Shown here one piece after another: positions 9,424 through 19,023 of a stretch of 64,000 bases of DNA. Made by a program: the position numbers and the translations under genes. Positions within the stretch are counted from its first letter, which is position 1, and the number at the start of each line of letters is the position of its first letter. The stretch is from Paraburkholderia sp. IMGN_8 (GTDB lineage: Bacteria; Pseudomonadota; Gammaproteobacteria; Burkholderiales; Burkholderiaceae): the NCBI RefSeq assembly GCF_038050405.1, contig NZ_CP150900.1:3658001-3722000 (forward strand), given 5' to 3'. The notes beneath the pieces are model-generated. The model worked only from the letters and a program-made list of their open reading frames with translations, did no database searches and was not told the origin of the DNA.

Positions 9424-10806
9424 CTAATTGTTCTTCGGATCGCGAGGCTCGTCGAATAGCGAGGGCGTTTGCACTGCCCTGCGTTTAGCCCCTTCGAGAT
9501 ACTTTACAAAGAGCGCGGTGGCGGCAACCAATGCCGGAAGCCCTGCCGCGATGAATGCCTCATTCAGCCCATAACGGCGGCGGAGCAATTCCGCAGCAGC
9601 CAGAGCGCCCACAATTGCACCAAACCGGCCGATACCCATCATCCATGCAACGCCGGTCGCGCGTGCCCTTGTGGGGTAGTAATTTGCCGCCAATGCGGAC
9701 ATCGAAGCTTGCGCACCGTTCATCGTGGTGCCCGCCACGAAGATGAGGCAGACCAGAGTGAGTAGGCCGGGCGCCCCGTACCCAATGGAAACAGTGAAGA
9801 GACCGGTCGACAAAAAGCAGGCGCTGACTATTACGTTCGGCTCGAAGCGATCCATCAGCCAGCCCGAGGCCAAGGCGCCGACTCCGCCGCCTAACGGGAA
9901 GAACGCTGTAATGAGGGCCGCGTGTGAGATGCTAAGACCTGAATCGTGGATCAGGATGGGAAGGCAATTGGTAAGTAAATAAAATATAACCAGCCCCATG
10001 AAATAGGCGAGCCAAAGCATGAGGGTTCCAAAGATGTAGGGCCCCGCCAATACGACTCTGACCGAATCCGCAGCATTCGCTTTCAAGGTCTCCTCGCCAA
10101 TGACGAATTGACTGGCCTCGACCAGCTTCCCCGGAGCGATGCGGTTAAGTACGTCGTGGATCCGGTCGGCAGCAGCCCCTTTGGCAACCATGTAACGGAC
10201 CGACTCCGGAATCCCGAATATGAGGGCAATGGCTAGCGCGATGGGAAGCACGCCGCCAGCAACCAGTACGCTGCGCCAACCAAGAGCGGGAATCAGGACC
10301 GCTGCCAGGAAGCCGCCTCCAGCGGCTCCCAACGGAAATCCACAAAGCATGGCGTTATTGATGATGGAGCGACGGTGATCGGGAGCAAGCTCAGCCATCA
10401 GCGTCGCGGCACTGGGCATGGCTGCACCGATGCCAAGTCCCGTTATAAAGCGGAACACGGTAAGCATTTCAATGCCTTGCGAACTGGCGCTCGCAAGAGA
10501 CGAAATGCCCAAAAACAGGACCGCGAGAACCAGCACAGTCTTTCGACCAAGTCTGTCAGCTATCGGCCCCGAACTCATTGCGCCTAATGCGAGTCCGAAA
10601 AGTCCAGCACTCAGAACGGGACCGAGCGAGGACTTTGGAACATGCCAGTCGACGAAAAGTGCAGGCGCGATATAACCAATTGCGGCGGTATCGAAGCCGT
10701 CGACTGCGATAACCAGGAAGCACAGTGCCAGTATCAACCGTTGATAACCGCTAAAGCCATGGCTATTTATAAACTCTTGAACGCTAACAGTCGAAGCGGA
10801 GTTCAT
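9424..10806 (-). CDS. MFS transporter, AAHS (aromatic acid:H+ symporter) family
   Basis: A 460-residue, 12-helix inner-membrane symporter related to PcaK/BenK-type importers of aromatic acids. Diagnostic features: the TM1 D-G-F-D-T-A-A-I-G-Y-I-A-P motif, the loop 2-3 motif G-P-I-A-D-R-L-G-R-K, and the second-half equivalent G-W-L-M-D-R-F-E. The start at 10806 is chosen because GGAGG lies 7 bases upstream; the longer in-frame extension has no ribosome site. The substrate is not deducible, but the converging carboxyl methyltransferase suggests a shared aromatic or small carboxylate theme (inference). Confidence 0.88.
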   Translation of the reverse strand: MNSASTVSVQEFINSHGFSGYQRLILALCFLVIAVDGFDTAAIGYIAPALFVDWHVPKSSLGPVLSAGLFGLALGAMSSGPIADRLGRKTVLVLAVLFLGISSLASASSQGIEMLTVFRFITGLGIGAAMPSAATLMAELAPDHRRSIINNAMLCGFPLGAAGGGFLAAVLIPALGWRSVLVAGGVLPIALAIALIFGIPESVRYMVAKGAAADRIHDVLNRIAPGKLVEASQFVIGEETLKANAADSVRVVLAGPYIFGTLMLWLAYFMGLVIFYLLTNCLPILIHDSGLSISHAALITAFFPLGGGVGALASGWLMDRFEPNVIVSACFLSTGLFTVSIGYGAPGLLTLVCLIFVAGTTMNGAQASMSALAANYYPTRARATGVAWMMGIGRFGAIVGALAAAELLRRRYGLNEAFIAAGLPALVAATALFVKYLEGAKRRAVQTPSLFDEPRDPKNN

Positions 10807-11594
10807 CTTGGTCCTCCAGATACCCTGCTCGGCCTCCAACCACATTCCCGTCGGAGCGCGTCGCTCTCGCCACAAGACCAGGCTCGCGTTAGGTATGTTC
10901 TCAAACAAATGACTATCGCAGCCGCTACTCCGCCTGTCATGAAAGTGAGCATGCGTTGCCCCACCGACAGAGCACCGCCGCGTCGCCCGTCAGCGATCTC
11001 CATCGTTTCCGCGGCATCTTCCAGATCGGCTTCTTTGAGCAGTCACGCTAGACCTCACCGGTGACGGCCGCCAGCCTTGCATCGCTCGCATCGGCCTGCA
11101 AGATAATTGCGATTTCAGGCGGCTTTCCCATCGTAGCCTCGCGGCATCGTCGGAACTCATTGCATTGTGTTATATACCGTGCAGGTATTTCTGGCCGAGG
11201 TAATTGCTTCTCGTCCCATAGACAGGAAGCGCTTGTACGAGGTACCGCTCCAGGTCTGATCAACGAATGGTGGCGATTTAGCGCTGCGCTGGTGGTGGTC
11301 GTATGGACGACTCTTGCCGCGTACTCGCTCACACGCAGCGGAAGAGGACATCCGCGCAACGTGATGGCAACGTTAACCGGTTGTTCGCTTAGTTCTTGAT
11401 GGATCTGTTGCAGGCTTTTGTGGAAGTGGATCTGTTGGAAGAAACGCGCGCAGCCGCCATTCGCATCTTTCGCTCGCTGCCACGCGATGAGGCGGCGTTG
11501 GAACGTTTCGCCCAGACCGGTCGTGAAGAACCTTTGCTACGCAGTCTTGCCGATGCCTTGAGCAAGCGATTTGCTCAGAGCACCGTCCAGGACT
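10807..11594. other. Gene-poor stretch upstream of the AAHS transporter
   Basis: Short fragments with protein-like composition occur (a single hydrophobic segment near 10,900 on the minus strand, and a Leu/Glu-rich stretch near 11,400-11,580 on the plus strand), but none has a clear start plus family resemblance. The last one runs antisense into the RlpA gene. The transporter's promoter should be in the first 150 bases. Confidence 0.35.
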
Positions 11595-12059
11595 TCACCG
11601 CTCTGTCGTCAAGGTTTCGCCCTCGTCCGACCCCGTCTGTGTCTCCTCCACACGTTGAACCTGCACGCGCATCGACCGCGCGTCTGGCAAACCCAGGGCT
11701 TCAGCCGCTGCGTAAGAGAGATCGATAATCCGGCCTTTGACGTATGGTCCGCGATCGTTGATGCGAACGACAACCGACTTTCCGGTAGCCAACGATCGGA
11801 CGCGCACATAGCTACCGAGCGGCAATGTTCGATGGGCGGCAGTCAAGGCGCCGCCATCGTAGCGTTCTCCGTTTGCGGTCAGATGCCCCTGGAACGTTGC
11901 CGAATACCATGACGCCTCGCCGGATTGCGACATCTCGTGCTCGTGCCGAGGGCGACAGGAATCAGATCTGCACGCAGCATGCTTGGACGGAATCTGTCCG
12001 CAAGCAGTGAACAAAGCGCAGATTCCCAAGACTCCCAAATAGCGAAGTGATAGCACCAT
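11595..12059 (-). CDS. RlpA-like septal ring lipoprotein (double-psi beta-barrel)
   Basis: A 154-residue small RlpA relative, the family of peptidoglycan lytic transglycosylases acting on naked glycan in the periplasm. A lipoprotein signal peptide ends in L-F-T-A-C with the lipidated Cys at 20. The DPBB core is complete: G-E-A-S-W-Y-S, L-T-A-N-G-E-R-Y-D, T-A-A-H-R-T-L-P-L-G-S-Y-V-R-V, V-V-V-R-I-N-D-R-G-P-Y and R-I-I-D-L-S-Y-A-A-A-E-A-L-G. It lacks the C-terminal SPOR domain of full-length RlpA. The 12059 start is chosen because it places the lipobox correctly; a weak ribosome site leaves the exact start uncertain. Confidence 0.87.
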   Translation of the reverse strand: MVLSLRYLGVLGICALFTACGQIPSKHAACRSDSCRPRHEHEMSQSGEASWYSATFQGHLTANGERYDGGALTAAHRTLPLGSYVRVRSLATGKSVVVRINDRGPYVKGRIIDLSYAAAEALGLPDARSMRVQVQRVEETQTGSDEGETLTTER

Positions 12060-12442
12060 AGACCACCCGTCAGTCAATGAAACGTGGTTCTCAAGGTCTC
12101 CAGAAGTTCCCGTTGGCGGCATGCCCGGGTTACGTAACACCTTGACAATATTTTAGGTGACACGCGACGCCCCTGAAGATCAGATCCTCACTTCCTTGTC
12201 GGGGTTGTCGACCCGATTGGCACAGGCCTTTAGATGTGTATTGGCTTCGTCGCATATCGGTCTTTACGTGCCCCTGCCCGGTACGTGATCGGCCGTAAAC
12301 ATTGATACCACGGAGCTTCGCACTGTGTGTTCAATTCGCACTTGACTTTAGTCGACCCGAGTGATGAGTCGTTGACGTTGGCGCAACTAATGTAGTCAAG
12401 CCGAGATCCGCTTTCGCGTAGCAAAGCTGACATTGAGCGACA

Positions 12443-12742
12443 TCACGCTTCTGTCTTCGCCCTGAACAAGGGCATTCCTTTTGCGGTTCGCCATGCGTGC
12501 CATCCAACCAGAAGATCAGCCAATTCCCTCACCGTGCCGTCGATCTGAACGATGTTTTGCAAGATCGCCACAAGGGCGTCGACTTCCTGCATGGGGTTAG
12601 CCTGAGAGCCGTGAAATTGCCACGCGCCATCCTCATGGTCGTGTGACACGTACGCGATCCAGTCGCGCTCGAACACAATGCTCCTGGCTGCGATGACTGC
12701 CACGTTCGGCGGGTCATCAAAAGCCCACGTTTCATTTTTCAT
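12443..12742 (-). CDS. Conserved hypothetical protein, about 99 residues
   Basis: A small soluble protein with a W-A-F-D-D-P-P-N-V-A-V-I-A-A-R-S-I opening, a D-W-I-A-Y-V-S-H-D-H-E-D-G-A-W-Q-F-H-G strand-loop-strand, and a closing V-R-E-L-A-D-L-L-V-G-W-H-A-W-R. This layout is familiar from uncharacterised bacterial proteins whose N-terminus reads D-P-P-N-V-A-V, but I cannot name a function. No signal peptide or membrane segment. It stands alone, with about 380 bases of gene-poor DNA on the RlpA side. Confidence 0.65.
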   Translation of the reverse strand: MKNETWAFDDPPNVAVIAARSIVFERDWIAYVSHDHEDGAWQFHGSQANPMQEVDALVAILQNIVQIDGTVRELADLLVGWHAWRTAKGMPLFRAKTEA

Positions 12743-13432
12743 GTGCCGCCGGCCGCAGTGATTACACGAGGCTGATTGTCGACGATCGCGGCACCGATGT
12801 CTAACGACCGAAACTGGTCGCAGAACCCGGAAGTTCGTCGTCGGTCGACGATCAACCTCCCGGACTCAACCGCGAACTTCCATCTTCGACCCGAAGCGGG
12901 CCGTCAGGGCATCGTGCAGGCAACGGCCGGTGTTGCAAGCAAAACGGACATCCTTCATACGCGACAGGCTGCGGACATATCATCAGCCACCGCTGCACAT
13001 TGCGCGAGGCGGACTCAGCGAACAAAGGGAGGCGTTGAAGTTCTCGAGCGTGCCCTTCTCCTTGTTTCCCGACAAGCCGGCAAGTCTGCCGTCCGTCGCC
13101 ACAGGATTACCCGTCGAACGTACCGCCGGCCGCGTGGCGTCAAACTTCCGATCCCGCCGTGTTGGAGAGAGCGGTTGCGTACAGTAGGATCTACCGCGCG
13201 AGCGGTTTCGTTCCGCGATCCAATTCGGTCCTTCGCTTTTCCGCGAAGCGGTCATTCGACGTTGGGGCGTATTCGGCCTTCTGGCGCGTTATGGCGGGCC
13301 ACGCCAGTCACACTAACGTTTTCCTACGGTCACGATCTGTGTCGCCAATCGCTGCTATTCGGTCACGCTACGGGCATGCAACCAGCCGGCGTGCCGCAAG
13401 CCGCTGCCAGGAAGAGGTCAGGGAAACTAAAA
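12743..13432. other. No gene recognised
   Basis: A long plus-strand frame (12776-13540) is open here, but its Arg/Ser/Ala-rich composition, lack of ribosome site and absence of any family resemblance suggest a chance GC-rich frame. Confidence 0.4.
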
Positions 13433-13460
13433 GACCGCTGTCCGTGGGGCAGCGGTCTTT
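13433..13460. terminator. Intrinsic terminator
   Basis: GACCGCTG (13433-13440) pairs with CAGCGGTC (13450-13457) around a 9-base loop, flanked by AAAA and TTT. It probably ends the minus-strand transcript of the small secreted protein whose stop is at 13560; it can also act on plus-strand transcripts. Confidence 0.75.
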
Positions 13461-13559
13461 CTTATGTGGCACTGGTCACAATTAAAACTGCGCCCTGCGC
13501 GATCGAAGCGCTTATTCGCTTTGCGCTCATTTGCGCCTGATTGCCAGCCTTAGTTGCTT

Positions 13560-13856
13560 TTATTGGGCAGCTGGCGACTTTGTGGTCGGGGTCGCCAGCG
13601 TGTTGTTGCCCCCGAAAGCGGGGGTGCCGGACGTCGAGCTATTGCTCGTGCTCGTCTGCGGGCGCGAGTTCGGCGACCCGGCGCCCATGCCGCTGTCCGA
13701 GTTGGGGGCGCCAGGCGTGCCGTAGCCGCTCGTTGCATTGGCGGCCGGCGACTTTGTGGACGGGGTCGCCAGCGTGTTGTTGCTCTGTGCATAAGCGCCG
13801 CCCGACAGCGCGAGTGCGGCGAAGGCCGCGATTAGTGTGCTGGTTGCCTTGTTCAT
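13560..13856 (-). CDS. Small secreted low-complexity protein with terminal repeats
   Basis: A 98-residue exported protein. M-N-K-A-T-S-T-L-I-A-A-F-A-A-L-A-L-S-G-G (1-20) ending A-Y-A-Q is a clear signal peptide, and AAGGAG precedes the ATG. The mature part is Ser/Thr/Gly/Pro/Asn-rich and disordered, bracketed by two near-identical peptides, N-N-T-L-A-T-P-S-T-K-S-P-A-A (26-39) and N-N-T-L-A-T-P-T-T-K-S-P-A-A (84-97). No Cys. Such proteins are usually annotated as hypothetical in Burkholderia; function unknown. Confidence 0.75.
   Translation of the reverse strand: MNKATSTLIAAFAALALSGGAYAQSNNTLATPSTKSPAANATSGYGTPGAPNSDSGMGAGSPNSRPQTSTSNSSTSGTPAFGGNNTLATPTTKSPAAQ
13573..13783. repeat. 37-bp direct repeats inside the small secreted protein gene
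   Basis: Copies at 13573-13609 and 13747-13783 differ at one base, 174 bp apart (58 codons), and encode the two terminal peptides. Recombination between them would delete the whole middle in frame. Confidence 0.85.
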
Positions 13857-14966
13857 GACCCACTACTCCTTGATTGGACTGGAATTTCGACCCAAACAAT
13901 CCTTTCGTATTTCTCGATGGCGATCGTTGTACGCTTGGCTCGTGGCGATCAAACTCGAGCGACCGTGCGCAGTGGTGCACGTGAAGCAAACCACAGATCA
14001 CCGCTCAGGGCTGCCAACGAGACACGTACTCCATTCCTCGAAAAAATCTACGCCCACCTAAAGCCTACCTGGGTGACCGGAACCTCGTTTCGGCCCACGA
14101 TGCCCTCTATGTCTCAATCAGCTCAAGCGACGCGCGATAAGGCTTGTCAGGCCGGTATTGCACATTATTGACGCCACGCCGTGCTCCGACAGCACGGGAT
14201 CGAGTCCGTGCCAGGTAATGCCAAGTTTAGGAAAAGCGGTCGCTGATAATTAAGCGCGTTGTTCGCAATGGTGAGTTTCGATTTTCGGGGCTAACCGATT
14301 TACCTAATGCGCCCTGGTCCCCAAACTGAGGCCGGCGTGGTTTGCCATTGTGCGGTGCAGGCTACATGCCTCCGCGGGGAAATTGATTGGGCTGCGTGGA
14401 TGGCGAACAGCCACTGGGGCGGGGGGCGGTGAGCAAACTTGCAAACGAACTCCCCCACGATTGGCAAGAATCCGGGCAGAAGCATCGAACGTCGCTTATT
14501 GGCCCACCACTGCCCGATGCGGTCGGCAGTAGTCGGCCCAGTTGAAACGCTCAGGAAGAATCTCCGAACGTCCGAACCAGTGCCGACAAGCGACGTTCGC
14601 GGACGCCACTTTGAGTCGTCTCGTCCGTCCCGGACGGTCGCGGCCTCCACCGCCTTCAATCTCCCGCCTCAACTCCCCCTACACCAGTTTCGACTTTAGC
14701 TCCGGTGATAGCTCTGCTCGGAAATGCCGGCTTCCTTACAGTCCAGCAGGGCGCTCCCTGGATCGTCACCGGTACCCGACCGCGCAAATTTTTCCATGAA
14801 CGACGCGTGGTACGTCTATAACACCCGAACGGGGCTGCGCTCAGATCATCGATGACCAGCTGCGTGATGTTCACGAAACGCTCGGAAGGCATATCGCCCT
14901 CCAGGAGTTCGTGGTTGTTGATGCAGGAAGGCCACTTGCAATGTCCGTTTCCGTTGGGAGGCAAAT
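13857..14966. other. 1.1-kb gene-poor stretch
   Basis: No frame on either strand has a family resemblance together with a ribosome site. Overlapping open frames here look like GC-driven chance. No tRNA cloverleaf, insertion-sequence end or long repeat was seen. Confidence 0.4.
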
Positions 14967-15599
14967 ATGGACAAGCGATTGAATGAAGAAGGGATGGATC
15001 TGCTGTTCCGTCAGGCTCGAACCCACAATAGCTGGCTGCCTAAGCCGGTCAGTGATGACACATTGCGCGAACTCTACGAGCTGATGAAGTGGTGTCCAAC
15101 GAGCGCAAACTGCAGCCCGGCACGTATTCTGTTCCTGCGCACTCAGGAAGCGAAGCAACGACTTCTGCCGGCATTGGCACCAGGCAATATCGACAAGACG
15201 ATGAGTGCACCGGTGACTGCCATCATCGCTTATGACGGCAAGTTCTATGACAAGCTGCCTAAACTCTTCCCGCACGCAGATGCGCGATCCTGGTTCGCCG
15301 ACACACCGGAGCTGGCCGAGGTCACGGCACGGCGCAATAGCTCGCTACAAGGGGCTTATTTCGTCCTGGCTGCCCGCTCGCTCGGACTGGATTGTGGTCC
15401 GATGTCCGGGTTCGATCATGCAAAAGTTGACCATGAATTTTTTCCTGCGAGCGCACAGGAGGGCGCCTTCCAGCAGGAGTACTTTCCCGACAGCCACATC
15501 AAGTCGAATTTCCTCTGCAATCTGGGCTATGGTGATCCGGCAGGGCTGTTCCCGCGCAGCCCACGCCTGGATTTTGACGAGGCCTGCAAATTGCTTTGA
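14967..15599 (+). CDS. RutE-like malonic semialdehyde reductase / nitroreductase family protein
   Basis: A 210-residue FMN-dependent NAD(P)H oxidoreductase. It resembles RutE (3-hydroxypropionate dehydrogenase of the pyrimidine catabolic Rut pathway): [10 protein letters not shown] near the start, [18 protein letters not shown] (FMN-binding N-terminal block), [26 protein letters not shown] and the C-terminal [12 protein letters not shown] strong GGGAGG ribosome site precedes the ATG. No other rut genes are nearby, so a stand-alone role is equally possible. Confidence 0.88.
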   Translation: MDKRLNEEGMDLLFRQARTHNSWLPKPVSDDTLRELYELMKWCPTSANCSPARILFLRTQEAKQRLLPALAPGNIDKTMSAPVTAIIAYDGKFYDKLPKLFPHADARSWFADTPELAEVTARRNSSLQGAYFVLAARSLGLDCGPMSGFDHAKVDHEFFPASAQEGAFQQEYFPDSHIKSNFLCNLGYGDPAGLFPRSPRLDFDEACKLL

Positions 15600-15952
15600 C
15601 CACCAGGAACCCGGCTTCGCGGGCCTGATCCCCGTCGCCTAGGTGCAAACGGCTCACGTGCTGGCGGATCAGCATGTGGGCCCAATTGCACGGCCACTGC
15701 AAAGAAGACGTTCTGGTCCGGTGCGGGCATACCCATACGACTCGACACAAACATGGGTGCATGCGACCGGGACCGACGCTCACGGGTGCCGGCCCCGCAT
15801 CGCCAATCGTGCCGCCGAGCCCCAAAACGCCATGCCCACCGACCGTGGCGCCCCATGGCCCCAAGGAATAGGTCCTCGGTCCACCACCTGTCTACAGCCA
15901 TGGCATTCTCGGCGATCGCAGCCGTGTCCTGCAAAGCCGACCGCTGCTGACC
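15600..15952. other. No gene recognised between two convergent genes
   Basis: About 350 bases between the nitroreductase stop and the MipA/OmpV stop. No gene or clear terminator hairpin with a T-run was found. Confidence 0.4.
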
Positions 15953-16828
15953 TCAGAAGTCGTAATTGACCGAAAGAGCGAGCACACCCGAGCCCGTGCG
16001 CTGCGTCACAGGGCTTTGCTCGGCTGAGCCGACGAGTTGCTGGAATGCTGCATCCGCACTGAGCATCCAATGCTTGTGGAAGATCCATGTTGCACTGACC
16101 CCGAAGCCCACGGACTTGACGCCGGCTGACGCATGGTACTGGGGGTAGCGCGAGTGCGCCGCCTGCTCCGCATTCACGCCGAAGAAACTGTTCATGTAGT
16201 GCGCATCTGCAAAGGTGACGCTGGGGCCCGCGAACCACACGAACCGTTCCGAGCTGCCGGGCATCGGCATGTATGCGCCGAGGTCGCCGACCCAGCCGCC
16301 GGCGCCGCCAAAGGTGTGGCGGACATCGGCGCGCAGCACGAGCGGAAACGACTTTGACACCACGTATTCGCCAAGCAGGCGCAATGCGGGCGCGGGGCTG
16401 ATATCGCCGAGGCCGTTCAGGTGATCGATATCGTTGGCCTGGCTCCAGCCGAGGTCGTATGCGACTGCGACCCCCATGCGCCAGTTCGGCCCCGTCAATA
16501 CGTTCCAGCCGAGGCCTTCGCCCGTGGACAGAAAGAATCGGTCGCGATAGCGAATGTCGATGCTTGGCCCGGCATACAAGCGATAGCTGGCGGCACCGTC
16601 ATAAGTCGGCTGAAAACTGACCGCGGGGCCGACGCGAATGCGCCACTTCGGCAGTTCCGGTTCGAACATCTGCTCGAGGAGGATGCCTTCCGAGTATTGC
16701 CATTCCACGAGTGGCGAGGGTGTTTGGGCCATGACGGGCGCCGGCATCAGTGCCGCCGTCAGTGCGGCGGCGCATGCAAGGGTACGCGCGCCGTGCTGGC
16801 CTTGGTCTTCGGAGTCGTTGATCTTCAT
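15953..16828 (-). CDS. MipA/OmpV family outer-membrane protein
   Basis: A protein of about 291 residues with a signal peptide (A-C-A-A-A-L-T-A-A-L-M-P-A-P-V-M-A-Q) and a beta-barrel pattern. Family marks are W-R-I-R-V-G-P-A-V-S-F-Q-P-T-Y, L-Y-A-G-P-S-I-D-I-R-Y-R-D-R-F-F-L-S-T-G-E-G-L-G-W, Y-D-L-G-W, and the C-terminal strand V-L-A-L-S-V-N-Y-D-F ending in Phe. MipA/OmpV proteins act as MltA-interacting scaffolds or osmotic-stress outer-membrane proteins. The start is uncertain: ATG 16828 has no good ribosome site and an in-frame GTG at 16906 is possible, but would place about 26 extra residues ahead of the signal peptide. Confidence 0.85.
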   Translation of the reverse strand: MKINDSEDQGQHGARTLACAAALTAALMPAPVMAQTPSPLVEWQYSEGILLEQMFEPELPKWRIRVGPAVSFQPTYDGAASYRLYAGPSIDIRYRDRFFLSTGEGLGWNVLTGPNWRMGVAVAYDLGWSQANDIDHLNGLGDISPAPALRLLGEYVVSKSFPLVLRADVRHTFGGAGGWVGDLGAYMPMPGSSERFVWFAGPSVTFADAHYMNSFFGVNAEQAAHSRYPQYHASAGVKSVGFGVSATWIFHKHWMLSADAAFQQLVGSAEQSPVTQRTGSGVLALSVNYDF

Positions 16829-16961
16829 AGCAACGAATGTTACCGCGGCGGCGTCCGGCCGAAGTCGACCCCAATGCGGACGGTCGGTGATTGGAAAAGC
16901 AGACACTCAACGTCCAAGCTAAGGCCGCGGCCCGTCAGGGACGTCGGCCTTCAGCGAGTGG

Positions 16962-17624
16962 TTAGGCGTCCGTGTGCCCTTGGCGCCGTAGGACGACATG
17001 CGTGGCCTTCTCCGACGCTACGAACTCAACGCATTCGTATCCCAGAGCCCGCAAGTCAACCCCTTCGAACAGCGATTCTCCCCGGCCGAGCAGGACCGGC
17101 GCGATAGCAATGTGCAGTTCATCAATAAGGCCCTCACGAAGATACTGCTGGATTGTGTCCGGCCCACCGCCGATCCGCACGTCCATTCCGGCAGCGGCCT
17201 CGCGTGCACGGTCGAGCGCCTCGCGAATGCCTCCTGTTATGAAGTGGAACGTCGTGTCGCCTTCCATCTCCATGGGGGGACGAGCATGATGGGTCAAGAT
17301 GAAGACTGGAACGTGATACGGTGGATTGTCTCCCCACCAGCCTTTCCAGTTTGTGTCCGGCCAGTCCCCACGAATGGGTCCGAACATGTTCCTCCCAAGA
17401 ATCCAGGCCCCAACATTCTGAAAGCCACGGGCGGCGAAATCATCGTCAACCGCGGTCGTACCGTCGTCCTTGCCGAACAAGGCCCGCTGGAACGTGCGTG
17501 TTGGGACAAGCCACTGGTGCAGTTCCGTCCCGCCAACGCCGAGCGGATTGTTGATGTCTTGATTCGGGCCTGCTCCGTATCCGTCGAGCGAGATGGTGAA
17601 GCCCTCAACGCGAACTCGTGTCAT
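16962..17624 (-). CDS. RibD C-terminal / dihydrofolate reductase-like protein
   Basis: A 220-residue protein of the RibD_C (DHFR-fold) family, NADPH-dependent reductases widespread as stand-alone proteins. Marks include F-T-I-S-L-D-G-Y-G-A-G near the N-terminus, G-A-W-I-L-G-R-N-M-F-G-P, H-V-P-V-F-I-L-T-H-H-A-R, D-V-R-I-G-G-G-P-D-T-I-Q-Q-Y-L (cofactor loop) and D-E-L-H-I-A-I-A-P-V-L-L-G-R-G. The ATG at 17624 is preceded by CGGAGG. It has no deaminase domain, so it is not RibD itself; substrate unknown. Single gene. Confidence 0.88.
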   Translation of the reverse strand: MTRVRVEGFTISLDGYGAGPNQDINNPLGVGGTELHQWLVPTRTFQRALFGKDDGTTAVDDDFAARGFQNVGAWILGRNMFGPIRGDWPDTNWKGWWGDNPPYHVPVFILTHHARPPMEMEGDTTFHFITGGIREALDRAREAAAGMDVRIGGGPDTIQQYLREGLIDELHIAIAPVLLGRGESLFEGVDLRALGYECVEFVASEKATHVVLRRQGHTDA

Positions 17625-17828
17625 CGTTTGCCTCCGTTTAGACGCCTAACGTAATGTGGACAGCAAAGCTGCATGGTTTGCCGGAATTATGCGAAATATT
17701 CTGGCAGCGCATTTTTGCTTAACCATATGTCTTTAAGAGAAATTTTCTGAATTTGTAAGCTGGCATACAGCAGTAAACATCCACCCAAACACTACAAGCA
17801 CTCTGATTGTGTCAATGGCATTGCACGG

Positions 17829-17867
17829 CCGCTTTTGGCCGATTTGGCCACCGACCGCTTTTGGCCG
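17829..17867. repeat. Two 13-bp direct repeats (CCGCTTTTGGCCG)
   Basis: Identical copies at 17829-17841 and 17855-17867, period 26 bp, in the 415-base spacer between the DHFR-like gene and the pbpG gene. The rest of that spacer (17625-18039) holds no recognisable gene; its first part is relatively AT-rich. Confidence 0.8.
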
Positions 17868-18039
17868 GGTGCCGTCCAATGCAAATCGCATAACAGGTGT
17901 TGCCGGACAATGGTCAGAGCGCCGATGTGAGGGCCCGTGCATCCGGCACGGTTGAGCCGCTCCGCGAAGCTGTGGATGTGCGTCGAACTCATGCAGGAAT
18001 ATTTCGCGCGCGTGGCGCGAGGCGTCATATAGACGTAGC

Positions 18040-19023
18040 TCAGGCGGCAACAGGCGTGTGGTGTTCCCGCTTGCCGGCATGGTGCTTGACGGTCTGCCGG
18101 TGCGCGCCGGACGCCGAACCTGTCCGGTACGATGCGAACCGCACCTTGACGCGATGCGAATGCGCGAGTATCGAATGGTGATGATGCGGCCGGGCGCTTG
18201 CGTAATGGGGCGGCTCGACGACCGGCGTTTCGTCGCCGTTCAGCCACCGGCGTATCGTGACGAGATCGGTGGAGCGGCCCCATGATGTTCGCGAGCCGAG
18301 CAGCGCAATCATCACCTGGCCATTCGGCATGTTCGCATCGACCACGATGCAGCGCCCCGCCTCGCGGATATAGCCGGTCTTTGCGACCAGAACGTCCCAA
18401 TCGGCTGCGCGGACTATCGGGTCGGTGTTGTGATAGAACCTCGTCCTCGTGCCGATCTCCTCTTCATAGCGGGGAAGCGTCGTGTATTCGCTGATCAACG
18501 GATAGTGCGCCGCGGCTTCCGCCATCTTCACGACGTCGCGTGCCGTCGAGAGATTGTCCGGCGAGAGCCCGGTTGGATCGTCGAAGTGCGTATTGGCCAT
18601 ATGCAGCGCGTGCGCCTTTTCGTTCATCTTCTGGATGAACGCAGGCTGGCCGCCCGGGAACGCACGCGATAGTGCGGACGCCGCGCGGTTCTCGGACGAC
18701 ATGAGCGCAAGGCGCAGCATCTCTCCCCGTTCGAGTGACGCACCGATCGGGATGCGGGACCCCGAGTGCTTGAGCCGATCGATGTCGTCATCTTCGACGG
18801 TCACCGTGTCTGCCAACGACTGGGCGCTGTCCAGCACGACCATCGCCGTCATCAGCTTGGTGAGCGACGCGATCGGCTGGACGTCGTCGGCGTTCTTTTC
18901 CAGCAGGACTTCGCCGCGCCCGACGTCGTAAACGATTGCGCTACGTGAATGGAGGAATGGCGTTTCGGCCCACGCGACGAACGGCGCAGAGGCGAGCAGT
19001 AGCGCGCTGAGGAAGTTCTTCAT
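18040..19023 (-). CDS. pbpG: D-alanyl-D-alanine endopeptidase (PbpG/PBP7-type, peptidase S11)
   Basis: A 327-residue periplasmic penicillin-binding protein that cleaves peptidoglycan cross-links. A signal peptide of 19 residues ends A-W-A. All three serine-acyltransferase motifs are present: S53-L-T-K56, S110-E-N112 and K215-T-G217. The core resembles E. coli PbpG (A-I-V-Y-D-V, I-A-S-L-T-K-L-M-T-A-M, D-P-T-G-L-S-P-D-N). The C-terminal about 50 residues are His/Arg-rich, low in complexity and unlike the family. ATG 19023 with AAGGTG upstream gives the signal peptide directly, so the longer in-frame start is rejected. Confidence 0.92.
   Translation of the reverse strand: MKNFLSALLLASAPFVAWAETPFLHSRSAIVYDVGRGEVLLEKNADDVQPIASLTKLMTAMVVLDSAQSLADTVTVEDDDIDRLKHSGSRIPIGASLERGEMLRLALMSSENRAASALSRAFPGGQPAFIQKMNEKAHALHMANTHFDDPTGLSPDNLSTARDVVKMAEAAAHYPLISEYTTLPRYEEEIGTRTRFYHNTDPIVRAADWDVLVAKTGYIREAGRCIVVDANMPNGQVMIALLGSRTSWGRSTDLVTIRRWLNGDETPVVEPPHYASARPHHHHSILAHSHRVKVRFASYRTGSASGAHRQTVKHHAGKREHHTPVAA

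Noticed and set aside
11396..11728. Plus-strand 110-residue frame
   Set aside because: Its second half is antisense to the clear RlpA coding region, and no homologous family is recognised.
12230..12433. Minus-strand 67-residue frame
   Set aside because: No recognisable family or ribosome site; it lies in the gap between two better supported genes.
12776..13540. 254-residue plus-strand open frame
   Set aside because: Arg/Ser/Ala-rich, no ribosome site or family resemblance, and it runs through a terminator; typical GC-rich chance frame.
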